Positions 52,762-61,868 of a stretch of 64,000 nt of DNA are shown piece by piece. The position numbers and the translations under genes are program-made. Source of the stretch: CAUYXS01 sp965248495 (GTDB taxonomy: Bacteria; Chloroflexota; Dehalococcoidia; Lucifugimonadales; Australimonadaceae). Below the pieces are notes generated by a model that did no database searches, was not told the origin of the DNA, and worked only from the letters and a program-made list of their open reading frames with translations. The stretch is taken from the NCBI GenBank assembly GCA_965248495.1, contig CBDFJL010000003.1:372001-436000 (forward strand), given 5' to 3'. How positions within the stretch are numbered: the stretch's first letter is position 1; every line of letters begins with the position of its first letter.

Positions 52762-53619
52762 TTACGCCGGGATGGCCAGCTGTTCGCGGATGGCCTTCAG
52801 CGTGTTGACGTTCTGCGCATCGGGGCCCTCGCCTGCGTACCCGGGAACCTCGAGGTAGAAGGGGACGTCGCGGAACGCCGGGGCCCCCAACACGGACTCG
52901 AACGCGGCGCGGCCCATGAACCCCTCGCCGATGTTCTCGTGGCGGTCGACGCCCTCGCCAAGGTCGCGCTTCGAGTCGTTGCAGTGGACCGCTGTGAGCT
53001 GGTCCAGGCCGATCTCGGTGTCGAACTCCGCCATCGTGCGCCCAACACCCTCCGGGGTGCGCAGGTCGTACCCCGCGGCGAAGGCGTGCTGGGTGTCGAG
53101 GCAGACGCCAACCCGCTTGTCGTCGACGGCCCGCAGGATGGAGCCTATCTCCGAGAACTTGGAACCGAGGTGGTCACCCATGCCGGCGCTGTTCTCGATG
53201 ATCAGCATTGTGTCTTCGGGCGAGTTGTCCAGCACGCGGTTCATGTTCTCGACGACCTGCCGAAAAACGGCGTCGAAGCCCCGGCCCTTGTGGGAGTTCA
53301 GGTGGAATATGACCCCCATGACCCCGAGGTCGTGCGCTGTGTTCATGTAGCTGACCAGCGACTGAATGCCCTTGCGCACGAGCTCGGGGTCCTGGCTGGG
53401 AAGGCTGACCATGTAGACGGCATGGAAGGCGTTTGGGCCGATCTCGTGCTCCAGCGCCAGCGTTTTGAAGTCCGCGGCCACCCGCTCGTCGATGGGGTTG
53501 AAGCGCCACGAGCGCGTGGACGACGGGAAGAATTGGATGGCCTCAGCGCCGATGTCGAGGGCCCGCGGGATGGTCTTGTCGGCACCGTCGGCAGCGGACA
53601 CGTGAGCACCAATGCGCAT
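52762..53619 (-). CDS. nfo: Endonuclease IV (AP endonuclease)
   Basis: A 285-residue zinc-dependent AP endonuclease of base-excision repair. It starts MRIGAHVSAADGADKTIPRA. Zinc ligands are seen in IFHLNSHKG, IIENSAGMGDHLGSKF, VGVCLDTQHAFAAGYD, TAVHCNDSKRDLG and DRHENIGEGFMG, ending FYLEVPG. AAGGAGG lies 6 bases before the ATG. Confidence 0.95.
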   Translation of the reverse strand: MRIGAHVSAADGADKTIPRALDIGAEAIQFFPSSTRSWRFNPIDERVAADFKTLALEHEIGPNAFHAVYMVSLPSQDPELVRKGIQSLVSYMNTAHDLGVMGVIFHLNSHKGRGFDAVFRQVVENMNRVLDNSPEDTMLIIENSAGMGDHLGSKFSEIGSILRAVDDKRVGVCLDTQHAFAAGYDLRTPEGVGRTMAEFDTEIGLDQLTAVHCNDSKRDLGEGVDRHENIGEGFMGRAAFESVLGAPAFRDVPFYLEVPGYAGEGPDAQNVNTLKAIREQLAIPA

Positions 53620-53903
53620 GATCGCCTCCTTGAAGTGAGCGGGGAGTGGGCGTAACTGGGGTGACTGGCTGGGCCCGCATTATCGGCGGGGCGGTTGGGA
53701 GCGTCCAGCGGGTCCGTCGATTAGCAGGAGGCGCTCTCGACACAGATTCGTCCCCTTCGGCCTTGCTCAGGGCATGCTTCGAGTGCCTCAGGATGAACGA
53801 AGGTCAAGGCCGCGTCAGGGTCATGCTTTGCACTTGGCACCGTTGCCGCTATGGTTCGCTCCGCGCATGCGGGAGGCCCCGCGCAGGAGGGATGGACCAG
53901 ACC
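53620..53903. repeat. Intergenic region with a dispersed repeat
   Basis: Bases 53746-53800 carry CCCCTTCGGCCTTGCTCAGG, then GCATGCTTCGAGTGCCTCAGGATGA (two pieces of the repeat family also found before hemW and selB). The open frame continues through it but does not look coding. AGGAGGG lies at 53885-53891. Confidence 0.5.
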
Positions 53904-55391
53904 ATGACCACGCAAACGGACTTCGACGTCGTCGTCGTTGGGGCGGGGAACGCCGCATTCAGCGCGGCGCTGACCGCACAGCAGGCGGGCGCCTCGGTGC
54001 TCGTGCTGGAGAAGGCGCCGGAGCACGCGCGCGGCGGCAACACCTACTTCACGGGCGGCGCGTACCGGTTCGCATACAACGGCTTCGACGAGGTCCATGC
54101 GCTCGTCCCTGACCTATCGGAGGGCGAAGCCGCGTCCATGGTCGTCGGGTCTTACACGACTGCAGACTTCCGGGCCGACCTCATGCGAGTCACCGAGGGT
54201 CTATCGGACGAGGACCTGGCCGATACCCTGGTACGTCAGTCTTACCCGACGATGGAGTGGCTCCGCGACCAGGGCATGCGCTTCATCCCGCTCTGGACCC
54301 GGCAGGCTTTCAAGGAGGGCGATAAGTTCCGTTTCTGGGGGGGCCTGATCCTCGAGGCGGTCGGTGCCGGCAAGGGCCTTTCCGACCGGTTCTTCGAGCT
54401 GGCCGCCGAGCGCGGCGTCGAGGTGCGCTACGCGTCCGCGGCCTCGGGCCTCATCCTCGATGCGTCGGCGACGGTGACCGGGGTCACGGTGCGCGGGCCT
54501 GACGGCTTCTACGATGTGTCGGCGCGCTCGGTCGTGCTGGCCTGCGGCGGCTTCGAGGCCAACGCCGAGATGCGCACCCGATACCTCGGCGCGGGCTGGG
54601 AGCTGGCAAAGGTCCGAGGAGTCCAGACCAACACCGGCGACGGCATCCGCATGGCCCTGGACGCCGGGGCCCAGCCTTTCGGGCACTGGAGCGGCGCGCA
54701 CGCCGTCGCGTGGGACCTCAACGCGCCGCCCTTCGGGAACCGCGCGGTGGGCGACCTCTACCAAAAACACTCCTATCCCTTCGGTCTCATCGTCAACGCC
54801 GAAGGCAAGCGCTTCGTCGACGAGGGCGCCGACCTCCGCAACTACACCTATGCCAAGTATGGCCGCGAGATCCTGGCTCAGCCCCAACGCCTGGCGGTCC
54901 AGATATTCGATCAAAAAAGCCTGCACCTGCTACGCGACGAGTACCGCATCCCACAGATGACGGTCGCCGAGACGGACACCATCGAGGAGCTGGGCGAGGC
55001 GCTCGGAGTGGACGCGGCTGCACTCGGCGAGACGGTGGCGGCGTACAACGCGGCTTGCCAGCCAGGGGACTTCGACCCCACCGTGCTCGATGGCCTCCAC
55101 ACGACCGGCATCGAGCCGCCCAAGTCCAACTGGGCGCGCCCCATCGACACGCCCCCCTACGTGGGCTATGCGGTCACGTGCGGAATCACCTTCACGTTCG
55201 GCGGGCTGAAGATAGGGCGGGACGCCCAGGTGCTGGACGGACAGGACATGCCGATGGCAGGGCTGTACGCGGCCGGCGAGCTCGTCGGCGGTTTGTTCTA
55301 CCACAACTACCCGGGGGGCTCTGGCCTCATGGCCGGCGCGGTCTTCGGACGGATCGCCGGGGCGAGCGCCGCGAAGAACGCGCTAGGGTAA
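53904..55391 (+). CDS. FAD-dependent fumarate reductase/tricarballylate dehydrogenase-like flavoprotein
   Basis: A 495-residue flavoprotein of the succinate dehydrogenase/fumarate reductase superfamily. The dinucleotide motif is FDVVVVGAGNAAFSAALTAQ at the N-terminus, then GGNTYFTGGAYRFAYN. The FAD-binding end is GLYAAGELVGGLFYHNYPGGSGLMAGAVFG. The pattern YHNYPGGSGL is close to TcuA and related 3-ketosteroid-type reductases, so the substrate is undecided. The ATG at 53904 is 13 bases after GGAGG; an ATG at 53892 stands too near it. No electron-transfer partner gene is adjacent. Confidence 0.88.
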   Translation: MTTQTDFDVVVVGAGNAAFSAALTAQQAGASVLVLEKAPEHARGGNTYFTGGAYRFAYNGFDEVHALVPDLSEGEAASMVVGSYTTADFRADLMRVTEGLSDEDLADTLVRQSYPTMEWLRDQGMRFIPLWTRQAFKEGDKFRFWGGLILEAVGAGKGLSDRFFELAAERGVEVRYASAASGLILDASATVTGVTVRGPDGFYDVSARSVVLACGGFEANAEMRTRYLGAGWELAKVRGVQTNTGDGIRMALDAGAQPFGHWSGAHAVAWDLNAPPFGNRAVGDLYQKHSYPFGLIVNAEGKRFVDEGADLRNYTYAKYGREILAQPQRLAVQIFDQKSLHLLRDEYRIPQMTVAETDTIEELGEALGVDAAALGETVAAYNAACQPGDFDPTVLDGLHTTGIEPPKSNWARPIDTPPYVGYAVTCGITFTFGGLKIGRDAQVLDGQDMPMAGLYAAGELVGGLFYHNYPGGSGLMAGAVFGRIAGASAAKNALG

Positions 55392-55444
55392 CTAGGCGGC
55401 GGCTCTGGCGCATTTCCACGCCCGGCGCCGCCGGCGGCTGTGGT

Positions 55445-55471
55445 AGGTGGGCAGAACCAGGTTTAACCGGC
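55445..55471. repeat. Inverted copy of the repeat at 52184-52210
   Basis: Reverse complement of GGTTAAACCTGGTTCTGCCC plus ACC, matching the TTGAACCGGGTTCTGCCCAC element with small changes. It lies between the flavoprotein gene and the end of secF. Confidence 0.6.
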
Positions 55472-55497
55472 TCGCGCTGGTGTGCAGCCGCTGAGAG

Positions 55498-56718
55498 CTA
55501 AGCCGTTCGGCGCCTTCGACCACCGAAGGGGTTCATACGGCCGAGGACCCGGCCCAGCTCGCCCGTCTCCCAGGCGACCAGCATGAGGGTCGCCACGAAG
55601 ATCGAGCTGTAGGTCCCGACGATCACGCCCACCAGCAGCACCAGCAGCAGCGGCTGAATCGTCGGCCCGCCGAACAGCAGCAGTGCGCCCACCACGATCA
55701 GCAGCGTCAGCGAGGTATTCAGCGATCGCCCGATCGTCTCGCGGATGCTGATGTTGGCCAGCTCCGGCAGGCTCGCTCCTTGGTAGCGCGCGACGTTCTC
55801 ACGCAGTCGGTCGAAGACCACGATGGTGTCGTTCACGCTGTAGCCGATGACGGCCAGCACGCCGGTGATGAACATGGCGTTGACCTCGATATCGGCGAGC
55901 TTACCCAGGTAGGAGAACGTGCCCAGGACGATGATGACGTCGTGGATCAGCGCGACAATGGCCGCGGTGCCGTACCTGAAGGGGCTCGGCACTCCGCGGA
56001 ACGCCCAGGTCACGTACAGCAGGATGGCGACCGATGCAACGAGCACCGCGATGATGGCGTTGAACACGTTCTCCGAGCCGACGAGGGCGGAGACGGAGTC
56101 AACCCCGACGATCCGTACCGGCGCGATGGAGTTCAGCGCGGCTTCCAGCTCGGCGCGCCCGCCGGCATCGACGACGTTCCCATCGGCATCGCGCTGCTCC
56201 GCGGCGACCTCACCGACACGGATGAAGAACGAGCGGTCGTCGAGGGCCTGGACGATCGCGTCCTCGTGCCCAATCGCATCCAATCGGTCGATGACCGTCG
56301 GCGAGATCGGCCCCGCGCCCGGCTCGACCAGGTCCTCGATGGCGACCGGGGCCAAGGCATTCAGCGCCTCGCTCAGGCGGGTCACGTCCCCCTGGCTGAC
56401 GACGATGCCGTCTGCGTCGACCTCGTCAGGCTGTAGCGCCACCAACGGGATGAACAGCGAATAGGTCTGCGCGTTGGTCTCTCGCACAACGGCACCGGTC
56501 AAACTCGATCGGTCGATAGCGGCGGACACGTCATCAACGGCCACCGCGCGGTCGAACCGGAGCGTCGCGCTACTGCCGAACTCGACGGTGAGGGCCGTGC
56601 CGCCAGTGAAGTCGATGCCGGGACGCAGGCTTGGCTGTGTGACGAGCGCGCCGATGGCCGGGAGAATGAGGAGCGCCGACAGCAGGAAGAACCAGCGACG
56701 GTGCCGGACGATGTCCAT
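55498..56718 (-). CDS. secF: Protein translocase subunit SecF
   Basis: A 406-residue membrane protein using proton motive force to pull secreted proteins. The start DIVRHRRWFFLLSALLILPAIG and GIDFTGGTALTVEF are the SecF signature. The last five helices have VNAMFITGVLAVIGYSVNDTIVVFDRLREN and SIRETIGRSLNTSLTLLIVV. It is about 100 residues longer than E. coli-type SecF without its tail because of an enlarged first periplasmic domain (residues about 95-210). Its ATG overlaps the last base of the secD stop. Confidence 0.95.
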   Translation of the reverse strand: MDIVRHRRWFFLLSALLILPAIGALVTQPSLRPGIDFTGGTALTVEFGSSATLRFDRAVAVDDVSAAIDRSSLTGAVVRETNAQTYSLFIPLVALQPDEVDADGIVVSQGDVTRLSEALNALAPVAIEDLVEPGAGPISPTVIDRLDAIGHEDAIVQALDDRSFFIRVGEVAAEQRDADGNVVDAGGRAELEAALNSIAPVRIVGVDSVSALVGSENVFNAIIAVLVASVAILLYVTWAFRGVPSPFRYGTAAIVALIHDVIIVLGTFSYLGKLADIEVNAMFITGVLAVIGYSVNDTIVVFDRLRENVARYQGASLPELANISIRETIGRSLNTSLTLLIVVGALLLFGGPTIQPLLLVLLVGVIVGTYSSIFVATLMLVAWETGELGRVLGRMNPFGGRRRRTA

Positions 56719-58091
56719 TAGCTCGCACCCCCGGCGCCGTCGGTGCGCTTCGGCAACGACTCAGGCGTGAACGCGCGCGGGAAGCGCCCGAGCTTGGTGA
56801 CCATGAGGAAAGTGAGCAGGTTCCGGCTCACGAAGATAGCGGTGAACATGCTGATGAGCACGCCGATGAAGAGGGCGACGGCGAAGCCGGTGACCGAGGA
56901 GTTGGCGGTCCTGTTCCCGAAGAAGAAGAGGACGGCCGCGATGATCAGGGTCGAAATATTCCCATCGCGGATGGACGGCCACGCGCGGTTGAACCCGATT
57001 TGCAGGGCGAACTGGACGGTGCGGCCGAGGCGGAGCTCCTCCTTCATGCGCTCGAAGATGAGCACGTTGGCGTCGACCGCCATGCCCAGCGACAGGATGA
57101 GGGCCGCGATGCCGGCCAGCGTCAGCGTGACGGGGACCAGCTTGAACACCGCCAGCATGAGAACGGTGTAGATGACCAGAGCGAACGCGGCGACCACGCC
57201 CGCACCCCGGTAGTAGGCCGCCATGAAGAACAGGACGAGCGCCAGGCCGATGCTTCCGGCGATCAGGCTGTCTTCGAGGGACTCGCTACCCAGGGAGGCC
57301 GCGACGACCCGCTCCGTCACGACCTCGATATCGATGGGAAGCCGGCCGGACTCGATCTGAATGGCAAGGTCCCGCGCCTCGTCGGTCAAGAAATTGCCGC
57401 GAATCTGGCCGTTGCCGGACAGGATCGGCGACACGACGACCGTTGACACCAGGTCCACGTCGTCCAGCTGGAACACGAGCCGGTCTGGTGTGAGCGTGTC
57501 GTTGGTCTCGAAGATGCGCTGGGTGACTTCGGCGAAGCGCCGCGCGGCGTTGCTGAACAGCTCGAAGGCGACGATGGGCTCGCTCGTCACCGTGTCCTGG
57601 GTCGCGAAGGAGCGCGACAGGTCCTCGCCGGTCATCACCGTGGTGTCGTCGAACACCGTGCAATTGCCAACCGAGTCCACCGACGCACAGACCCGCTCGA
57701 CGATGCTCAGGCTCGCCGTCTGACCGATGAGTCGCTTGGCGCGCTCGACGTCCTCGATGCCCGGTAGCTGCACCAGCAGGCGCGTGTCACCGAGACGCTG
57801 AATGCTCGGCTCAGCGACGCCAAGGCTGTCTACCCGATCGCGGATGATGCGGACCAGACCTTCCATCTGATCGTCGGTGGGCTCCAGGTCCTTGGAGACC
57901 GGCGCGAAGACGAGGTGGCTGCCGCCGGCCAGGTCCAGACCCAGCTGCATGCCGAGGACCTCAGCGGAGCCCCGCTCGAACCGCGCGCCGGCGAAACCGA
58001 ACTCGACGTGTTTGATCGCGAGCGCGCTGACCGATAGGCCAACGAGGACCACGATTACGAGAAGGGAACGCCAGTTGAGTCGCCGGAGCAA
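56718..58091 (-). CDS. secD: Protein translocase subunit SecD
   Basis: A 457-residue SecD. The N-terminal helix is followed by LGLDLAGGSHLVFAPV, and the P1 domain has IRDRVDSLGVAEPSIQRLGDTRLLVQLPGI. The C-terminal helices contain the SecD motif AGIAALILSLGMAVDANVLIFERMKEE. The start is TTG at 58091; an in-frame TGA lies one codon before it. It forms a secD-secF pair as usual. Confidence 0.96.
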   Translation of the reverse strand: MLRRLNWRSLLVIVVLVGLSVSALAIKHVEFGFAGARFERGSAEVLGMQLGLDLAGGSHLVFAPVSKDLEPTDDQMEGLVRIIRDRVDSLGVAEPSIQRLGDTRLLVQLPGIEDVERAKRLIGQTASLSIVERVCASVDSVGNCTVFDDTTVMTGEDLSRSFATQDTVTSEPIVAFELFSNAARRFAEVTQRIFETNDTLTPDRLVFQLDDVDLVSTVVVSPILSGNGQIRGNFLTDEARDLAIQIESGRLPIDIEVVTERVVAASLGSESLEDSLIAGSIGLALVLFFMAAYYRGAGVVAAFALVIYTVLMLAVFKLVPVTLTLAGIAALILSLGMAVDANVLIFERMKEELRLGRTVQFALQIGFNRAWPSIRDGNISTLIIAAVLFFFGNRTANSSVTGFAVALFIGVLISMFTAIFVSRNLLTFLMVTKLGRFPRAFTPESLPKRTDGAGGAS

Positions 58092-58283
58092 GGTTCAGAC
58101 CCCGATGGGCATAGGCACGCCGGCCACGAGGTCCACCGGATACCGCGGACGAGTCTAACACGCGGCTATCCGTCGATGAAGCGGATGCGGGGTGTCGATG
58201 AAGTGACGATTGCGCGACTATCTTTTGTCATCGTGGCGATAGTCCGCAGGTGCGGGACCGAAACCGAATAGACCGGTCGCCTG
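58092..58283. other. Gap between def and secD with an inverted repeat
   Basis: Bases 58216-58222 (GACTATC) and 58238-58244 (GATAGTC) form an inverted repeat around TTTTGTCATCGTGGC. The context resembles 26455-26482. It may be an operator, a dispersed repeat, or a transcript hairpin. Confidence 0.35.
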
Positions 58284-58823
58284 CTAGATGGCGGTGGCGT
58301 GCTGAGAGGCAGCGGCCTCGCCCTCGCCCTCCTCCTCGGCGCCTTGCTCGACTTCCCACAAATCGTCGTTTGAGCGCAGCAGGTCCAGGTAGACGACCCC
58401 GTTGAGGTGATCGAGCTCGTGCTCAAGAGCCTGAGCGAAGAGGTCCGTCGCGGCCCTGATACGGACTCGCCTGCCCTCGCCGTCCATAGCGGTCGCCCAC
58501 ACCCGCTCGGACCGCAGAATGAGGCCCTGGTAGCCGGGAAGGCTCAGGCACCCTTCGACGACCTCTCGCTCACCATCCTTACGGCCGATCTCGAGGTTGA
58601 AAAGGATGCGAGGCTCGTCGTCTTCGGGCAATTGGATGATGCAGACGCGGTGCAGCGAGCCCACCTGGTTCGCCGCTATGCCGACGCCCCGGTAGTAGCG
58701 CATGGAGTCGATGAGGTTCTCGACCAACCGGCGCATCTTGGGCGTCGTCGGGTCCTTGACCTTCCGGGCCCTCTCGCGCAGGACGGGGTCGCGGCCGATG
58801 TAGTGCATGGGCAAAACAGCCAT
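58284..58823 (-). CDS. def: Peptide deformylase
   Basis: A 179-residue metalloenzyme removing formyl groups from new proteins. The three motifs are intact: GVGIAANQVG, VEGCLSLPGYQG and QALEHELDHLNGV. The C-terminal 25 residues are an acidic tail. A TATACT box ends 9 bases before the ATG. It lies between priA and secD on the minus strand. Confidence 0.97.
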   Translation of the reverse strand: MAVLPMHYIGRDPVLRERARKVKDPTTPKMRRLVENLIDSMRYYRGVGIAANQVGSLHRVCIIQLPEDDEPRILFNLEIGRKDGEREVVEGCLSLPGYQGLILRSERVWATAMDGEGRRVRIRAATDLFAQALEHELDHLNGVVYLDLLRSNDDLWEVEQGAEEEGEGEAAASQHATAI

Positions 58824-58832
58824 CGCCGGACC

Positions 58833-58838
58833 AGTATA
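58833..58838 (-). promoter_or_regulatory. -10 element (TATACT) of def
   Basis: On the minus strand TATACT ends 9 bases before the def ATG, without a ribosome site. Confidence 0.4.
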
Positions 58839-58844
58839 CCGAGC

Positions 58845-61361
58845 CTAGGTGACCAATGCTGGGTCCACGTCCATCACCCACGCAGGCGGCAGCTCAACCT
58901 TGTCGACGAGCTGCCGCGGCTCCGGTCCGCGAACCACGAGCTGCCACCGCCACGCCCCGCGCAGGCGAGCCGGGTACGCGGGGGCCGGCCCTATGACGTG
59001 CTCGTCGGTCATGCCCCATGCCCTGGCCTCCCTGCGCAGCTGGACCGCCACGCGCTGCGCTTCGCGCCGGGCCGTCGGCTCGTCGGTGTGCGCGAACGAC
59101 AGCTTGACGAGACGCGCGTAGGGCGGCGCTCCGAGGCTCCTGCGGTAGCCGAGCTCCTGATCGTAGAACGCTTCGTAGTCCTGGCGGGCCGCAGCCCGTA
59201 TCGCATAGTGGTCCGGCACGTAGGTCTGGACCACCACCCGGCCGGGGTCGGCTCCCCGTCCAGCCCGGCCAGCGACCTGCGTCAGCACCTGAAACGTCCG
59301 CTCGGCGGCCCGGAAGTCGGGGACGTGCAGGCCGATGTCGGCGAGGACGACGCCCACGAGCGTGACCGCGGGCAGGTGCAGACCCTTGGCGATCATCTGG
59401 GTGCCGACAAGGACATCGGCCTCGCCCTTGGCGAATCGCCCAAGCAGCTCGGTATGCGCCCGCACCGTCGTCGCGCTGTCGCGGTCCCACCGCATCACCC
59501 TCGCTCCTGGCAGCAGCGCCTGCACCTCATCCACCAGCCGCTGCGTCCCGAGGCCCAGGTAACGGATGTGCGAGCTATGGCAGCGGGGGCAGGTCGACGG
59601 CACCCGCCGGCGGTGGTTGCATTGGTGGCAGACCAGGCTCTGCGCAGCGTCGCCCTGGCCGGCGTGATACGTGTAGGCCGTCCCGCACCGATGGCACCGC
59701 GCCACGTAGCCACAGCTGCGGCACTCGACGACGCTGGCGCTGCCGCGCCGGTTAAGAAAGAGCATGGCCTGCCGGCCGGCGTCCAGGGTCTCGACGAGCG
59801 CCTGCCGCAGCTCGCGGCTGAAGACGCTGCGGTTGCCGGCGCGAAGCTCCTCGCGCATGTCGACGATGCTGACGTCGGCGAGGCGGGCGACGGCGCCCGA
59901 GTCCTCGATTCGCTCCGGTAGCAGTAGCGCCTCGTGCCGGCCGCTCGCGGCATGGAAGGCCGTCTCGATATCTGGAGTGGCGCTGCCCATGATGACCACG
60001 GTACCGGTCAGCTCGGCAAGCTTGAGGGCCACCGACCGCGCGTGGTAGCGGGGCGACGCGTCCTGCTGCTTGTAGGTCCACTCATGCTCTTCGTCGACGA
60101 CAATGAGCCCGAGGTCCGGCTGTGGCGCGAAAACCGCGCCCCTCGACCCGATGACGATACCGGCCTCGCCGCGGTGGACTCGCCACCACTCGGCCCACTG
60201 CTGAGCGGGCGACAGTCCGCTGTGCAGCGAGGCGACCCTGCCGGGGAACCTGGCCTCGAAGCGTTGGAGCGTTTGAGGCGTGAGCGAAAGCTCAGGGACC
60301 AAGACAATGGCCCGCTTGCCCTGGTCAAGAACGTGGGCAATGGCTTGGAGATAAACCTCGGTCTTCCCGCTCCCTGTGACTCCGCGCAGCAAGAACGACC
60401 GGCCGAGGGGTGTCGGGTCATCCAGCGCAGCTCGGATGCGGCGGAGGGCGTCGGCTTGCGGGGGCGTCGGCATGCGCGCCGGCTCAGGACTCCGGTCACG
60501 CGACTCGCCGGCGGGCAGACGCACGAGCTCGGCGACGCCGTGCTCGACGAGCCCCGAGACTGCGCCCGCGCCGAAAGTGCGCCGGGCCGCCGCTGCCTCG
60601 TAGGGCCGGCGCGCCTCGGCTAGGGCGCGAGCCAACGCGGCCTGCCGGGGAGCGCGGCGCTCGCGCTCGCCGGCCCACTCCACGGTGCGGGAGGGCTCGG
60701 CGAGAAGCCGAAGTGCGTCGGTGGCGCGCTCGGTCGGCCGGTCGGAGCGCTCGGCTTCCTCCGGCCAGCGCTCCTCGAGCAGGCCAGCGCGATCGAGCGC
60801 GCGGGCGGCGTTGGGCACCCATGGCCCGAGCCGGCGTGCCAGGGCTGAGGCGTGCTGGGGCCGTGGGTGCCCTTTGAGGTAGGCCCAAAGCTGGCGTGCG
60901 CCTCGGGGCAGGTCGGCGGCGGGCTCACGGTCGGCCTTCAACCTCAGCGTCGCCTGGCTCGCCGTGCGATGGCCGGGCGGCAGCATCGGCGCGAGGGCTT
61001 CGAATAGCGGTGCGGCGTAGTGCTCGCTGACCCACCGCCCCAAGGCGAGCTGGGTCTGCGTCAGCACCGGCTCGGCCTGGACCACGGACGCGACGGGCTT
61101 CGTATAGTCGAGCGTGGTTGCCTCGCGGCCCGCCACCACCACGCCGCCGACGGTCCGGCGGCCGAAGGGCACACGCACCAAATGGCCGGGCTCGAGCCTT
61201 ACGCCGGGGGGCACCGAGTAGGTGAACGTGTCAGCAGGCCGGTCGGTGGGGACATCGACGACGACGTCGACGTAGGCCGGTTGCCCGGCTGTTCGTCCTC
61301 CATCCGGCGCGGGCACTGGCGACTGCCCTGGAGTCGGTTTCGTCAACGTCGGCAGGTCCAC
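58845..61361 (-). CDS. priA: Primosomal protein N' (replication restart helicase PriA)
   Basis: An 838-residue 3'-5' helicase. The N-terminal DNA-binding domain has YVDVVVDVPTDRPADTFTYSVP. The helicase core has LLRGVTGSGKTEVYLQAI (Walker A), IVVDEEHEWTYKQQD (DEEH) and VIMGSATPDIET. The zinc domain has eight cysteines in pairs: CRSCGY, CHRCGTAY, CHQCNHRR and CPRCHSSH. A low-complexity Arg/Ala/Glu-rich region lies between residues about 190 and 290. The start is not sure: the GTG at 61361 is used because the rplS terminator overlaps the earlier TTG. Confidence 0.95.
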   Translation of the reverse strand: MDLPTLTKPTPGQSPVPAPDGGRTAGQPAYVDVVVDVPTDRPADTFTYSVPPGVRLEPGHLVRVPFGRRTVGGVVVAGREATTLDYTKPVASVVQAEPVLTQTQLALGRWVSEHYAAPLFEALAPMLPPGHRTASQATLRLKADREPAADLPRGARQLWAYLKGHPRPQHASALARRLGPWVPNAARALDRAGLLEERWPEEAERSDRPTERATDALRLLAEPSRTVEWAGERERRAPRQAALARALAEARRPYEAAAARRTFGAGAVSGLVEHGVAELVRLPAGESRDRSPEPARMPTPPQADALRRIRAALDDPTPLGRSFLLRGVTGSGKTEVYLQAIAHVLDQGKRAIVLVPELSLTPQTLQRFEARFPGRVASLHSGLSPAQQWAEWWRVHRGEAGIVIGSRGAVFAPQPDLGLIVVDEEHEWTYKQQDASPRYHARSVALKLAELTGTVVIMGSATPDIETAFHAASGRHEALLLPERIEDSGAVARLADVSIVDMREELRAGNRSVFSRELRQALVETLDAGRQAMLFLNRRGSASVVECRSCGYVARCHRCGTAYTYHAGQGDAAQSLVCHQCNHRRRVPSTCPRCHSSHIRYLGLGTQRLVDEVQALLPGARVMRWDRDSATTVRAHTELLGRFAKGEADVLVGTQMIAKGLHLPAVTLVGVVLADIGLHVPDFRAAERTFQVLTQVAGRAGRGADPGRVVVQTYVPDHYAIRAAARQDYEAFYDQELGYRRSLGAPPYARLVKLSFAHTDEPTARREAQRVAVQLRREARAWGMTDEHVIGPAPAYPARLRGAWRWQLVVRGPEPRQLVDKVELPPAWVMDVDPALVT

Positions 61362-61362
61362 C

Positions 61363-61403
61363 AAAAAAGAGCCTCCCCGGGGGATTGTACCGCCGGGGAG
61401 GCT
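61363..61403 (-). terminator. Rho-independent terminator of rplS
   Basis: On the minus strand AGCCTCCCCGG pairs with CCGGGGAGGCT, followed by CTTTTTT. The T run ends at the start codon of priA, so priA is either read through or has its own promoter. Confidence 0.85.
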
Positions 61404-61427
61404 GGGACTCGCTGATATGGACTTCGC

Positions 61428-61781
61428 CTAGTTGCGGCGGCCTCGCTCGCGCTCCTTGATGCGTGCCGCCTTGCCGGAGAGGTTGCGCAGGTAGTAGAGG
61501 TTCGCGCGGCGGACCTTGCCTCGCCGGATCACCTCGACACTGTCGACGTTCGGCGAGTGGAACAGGAACGTGCGCTCGACGCCGACACCGGATGCGACGC
61601 GTCGGACCGTGAAGGAGCTGGCTACGCCCCCCTCACGCTTGCGGATGACGACGCCCTGGAAGCTCTGCTGGCGCTGACGTTCGCCCTCGCGGATCCAGAC
61701 GTTCACCTTGACGGTGTCGCCCGGCTGAAAGTCGGCGATCTTCTCGTTGCTCTCGATCGCAACGGCGTCTCTCGGGTCCAT
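61428..61781 (-). CDS. rplS: 50S ribosomal protein L19
   Basis: A 117-residue L19: DFQPGDTVKVNVWIREGERQ, then QSFQGVVIRKREGGVASSFT and VGVERTFLFHSPNVDSVEVIRRGKVRRANLYYLR, all conserved. GACGAGG precedes the ATG. It has its own promoter downstream of pfkA. Confidence 0.98.
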   Translation of the reverse strand: MDPRDAVAIESNEKIADFQPGDTVKVNVWIREGERQRQQSFQGVVIRKREGGVASSFTVRRVASGVGVERTFLFHSPNVDSVEVIRRGKVRRANLYYLRNLSGKAARIKERERGRRN

Positions 61782-61832
61782 CTCGAGCCTCGTCCTGGGG
61801 GAGTCTCCGGGCGGTTCTGCGCGGCCGTGGCC

Positions 61833-61838
61833 ATTATA
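61833..61838 (-). promoter_or_regulatory. -10 element (TATAAT) of rplS
   Basis: A perfect TATAAT on the minus strand 51 bases before the rplS ATG, with TGTTCA as a weak -35 box 17 bases upstream. The leader would be about 45 bases. Confidence 0.5.
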
Positions 61839-61868
61839 ACGGCGTGCCGCGGGCGTGAACAGCGGTAC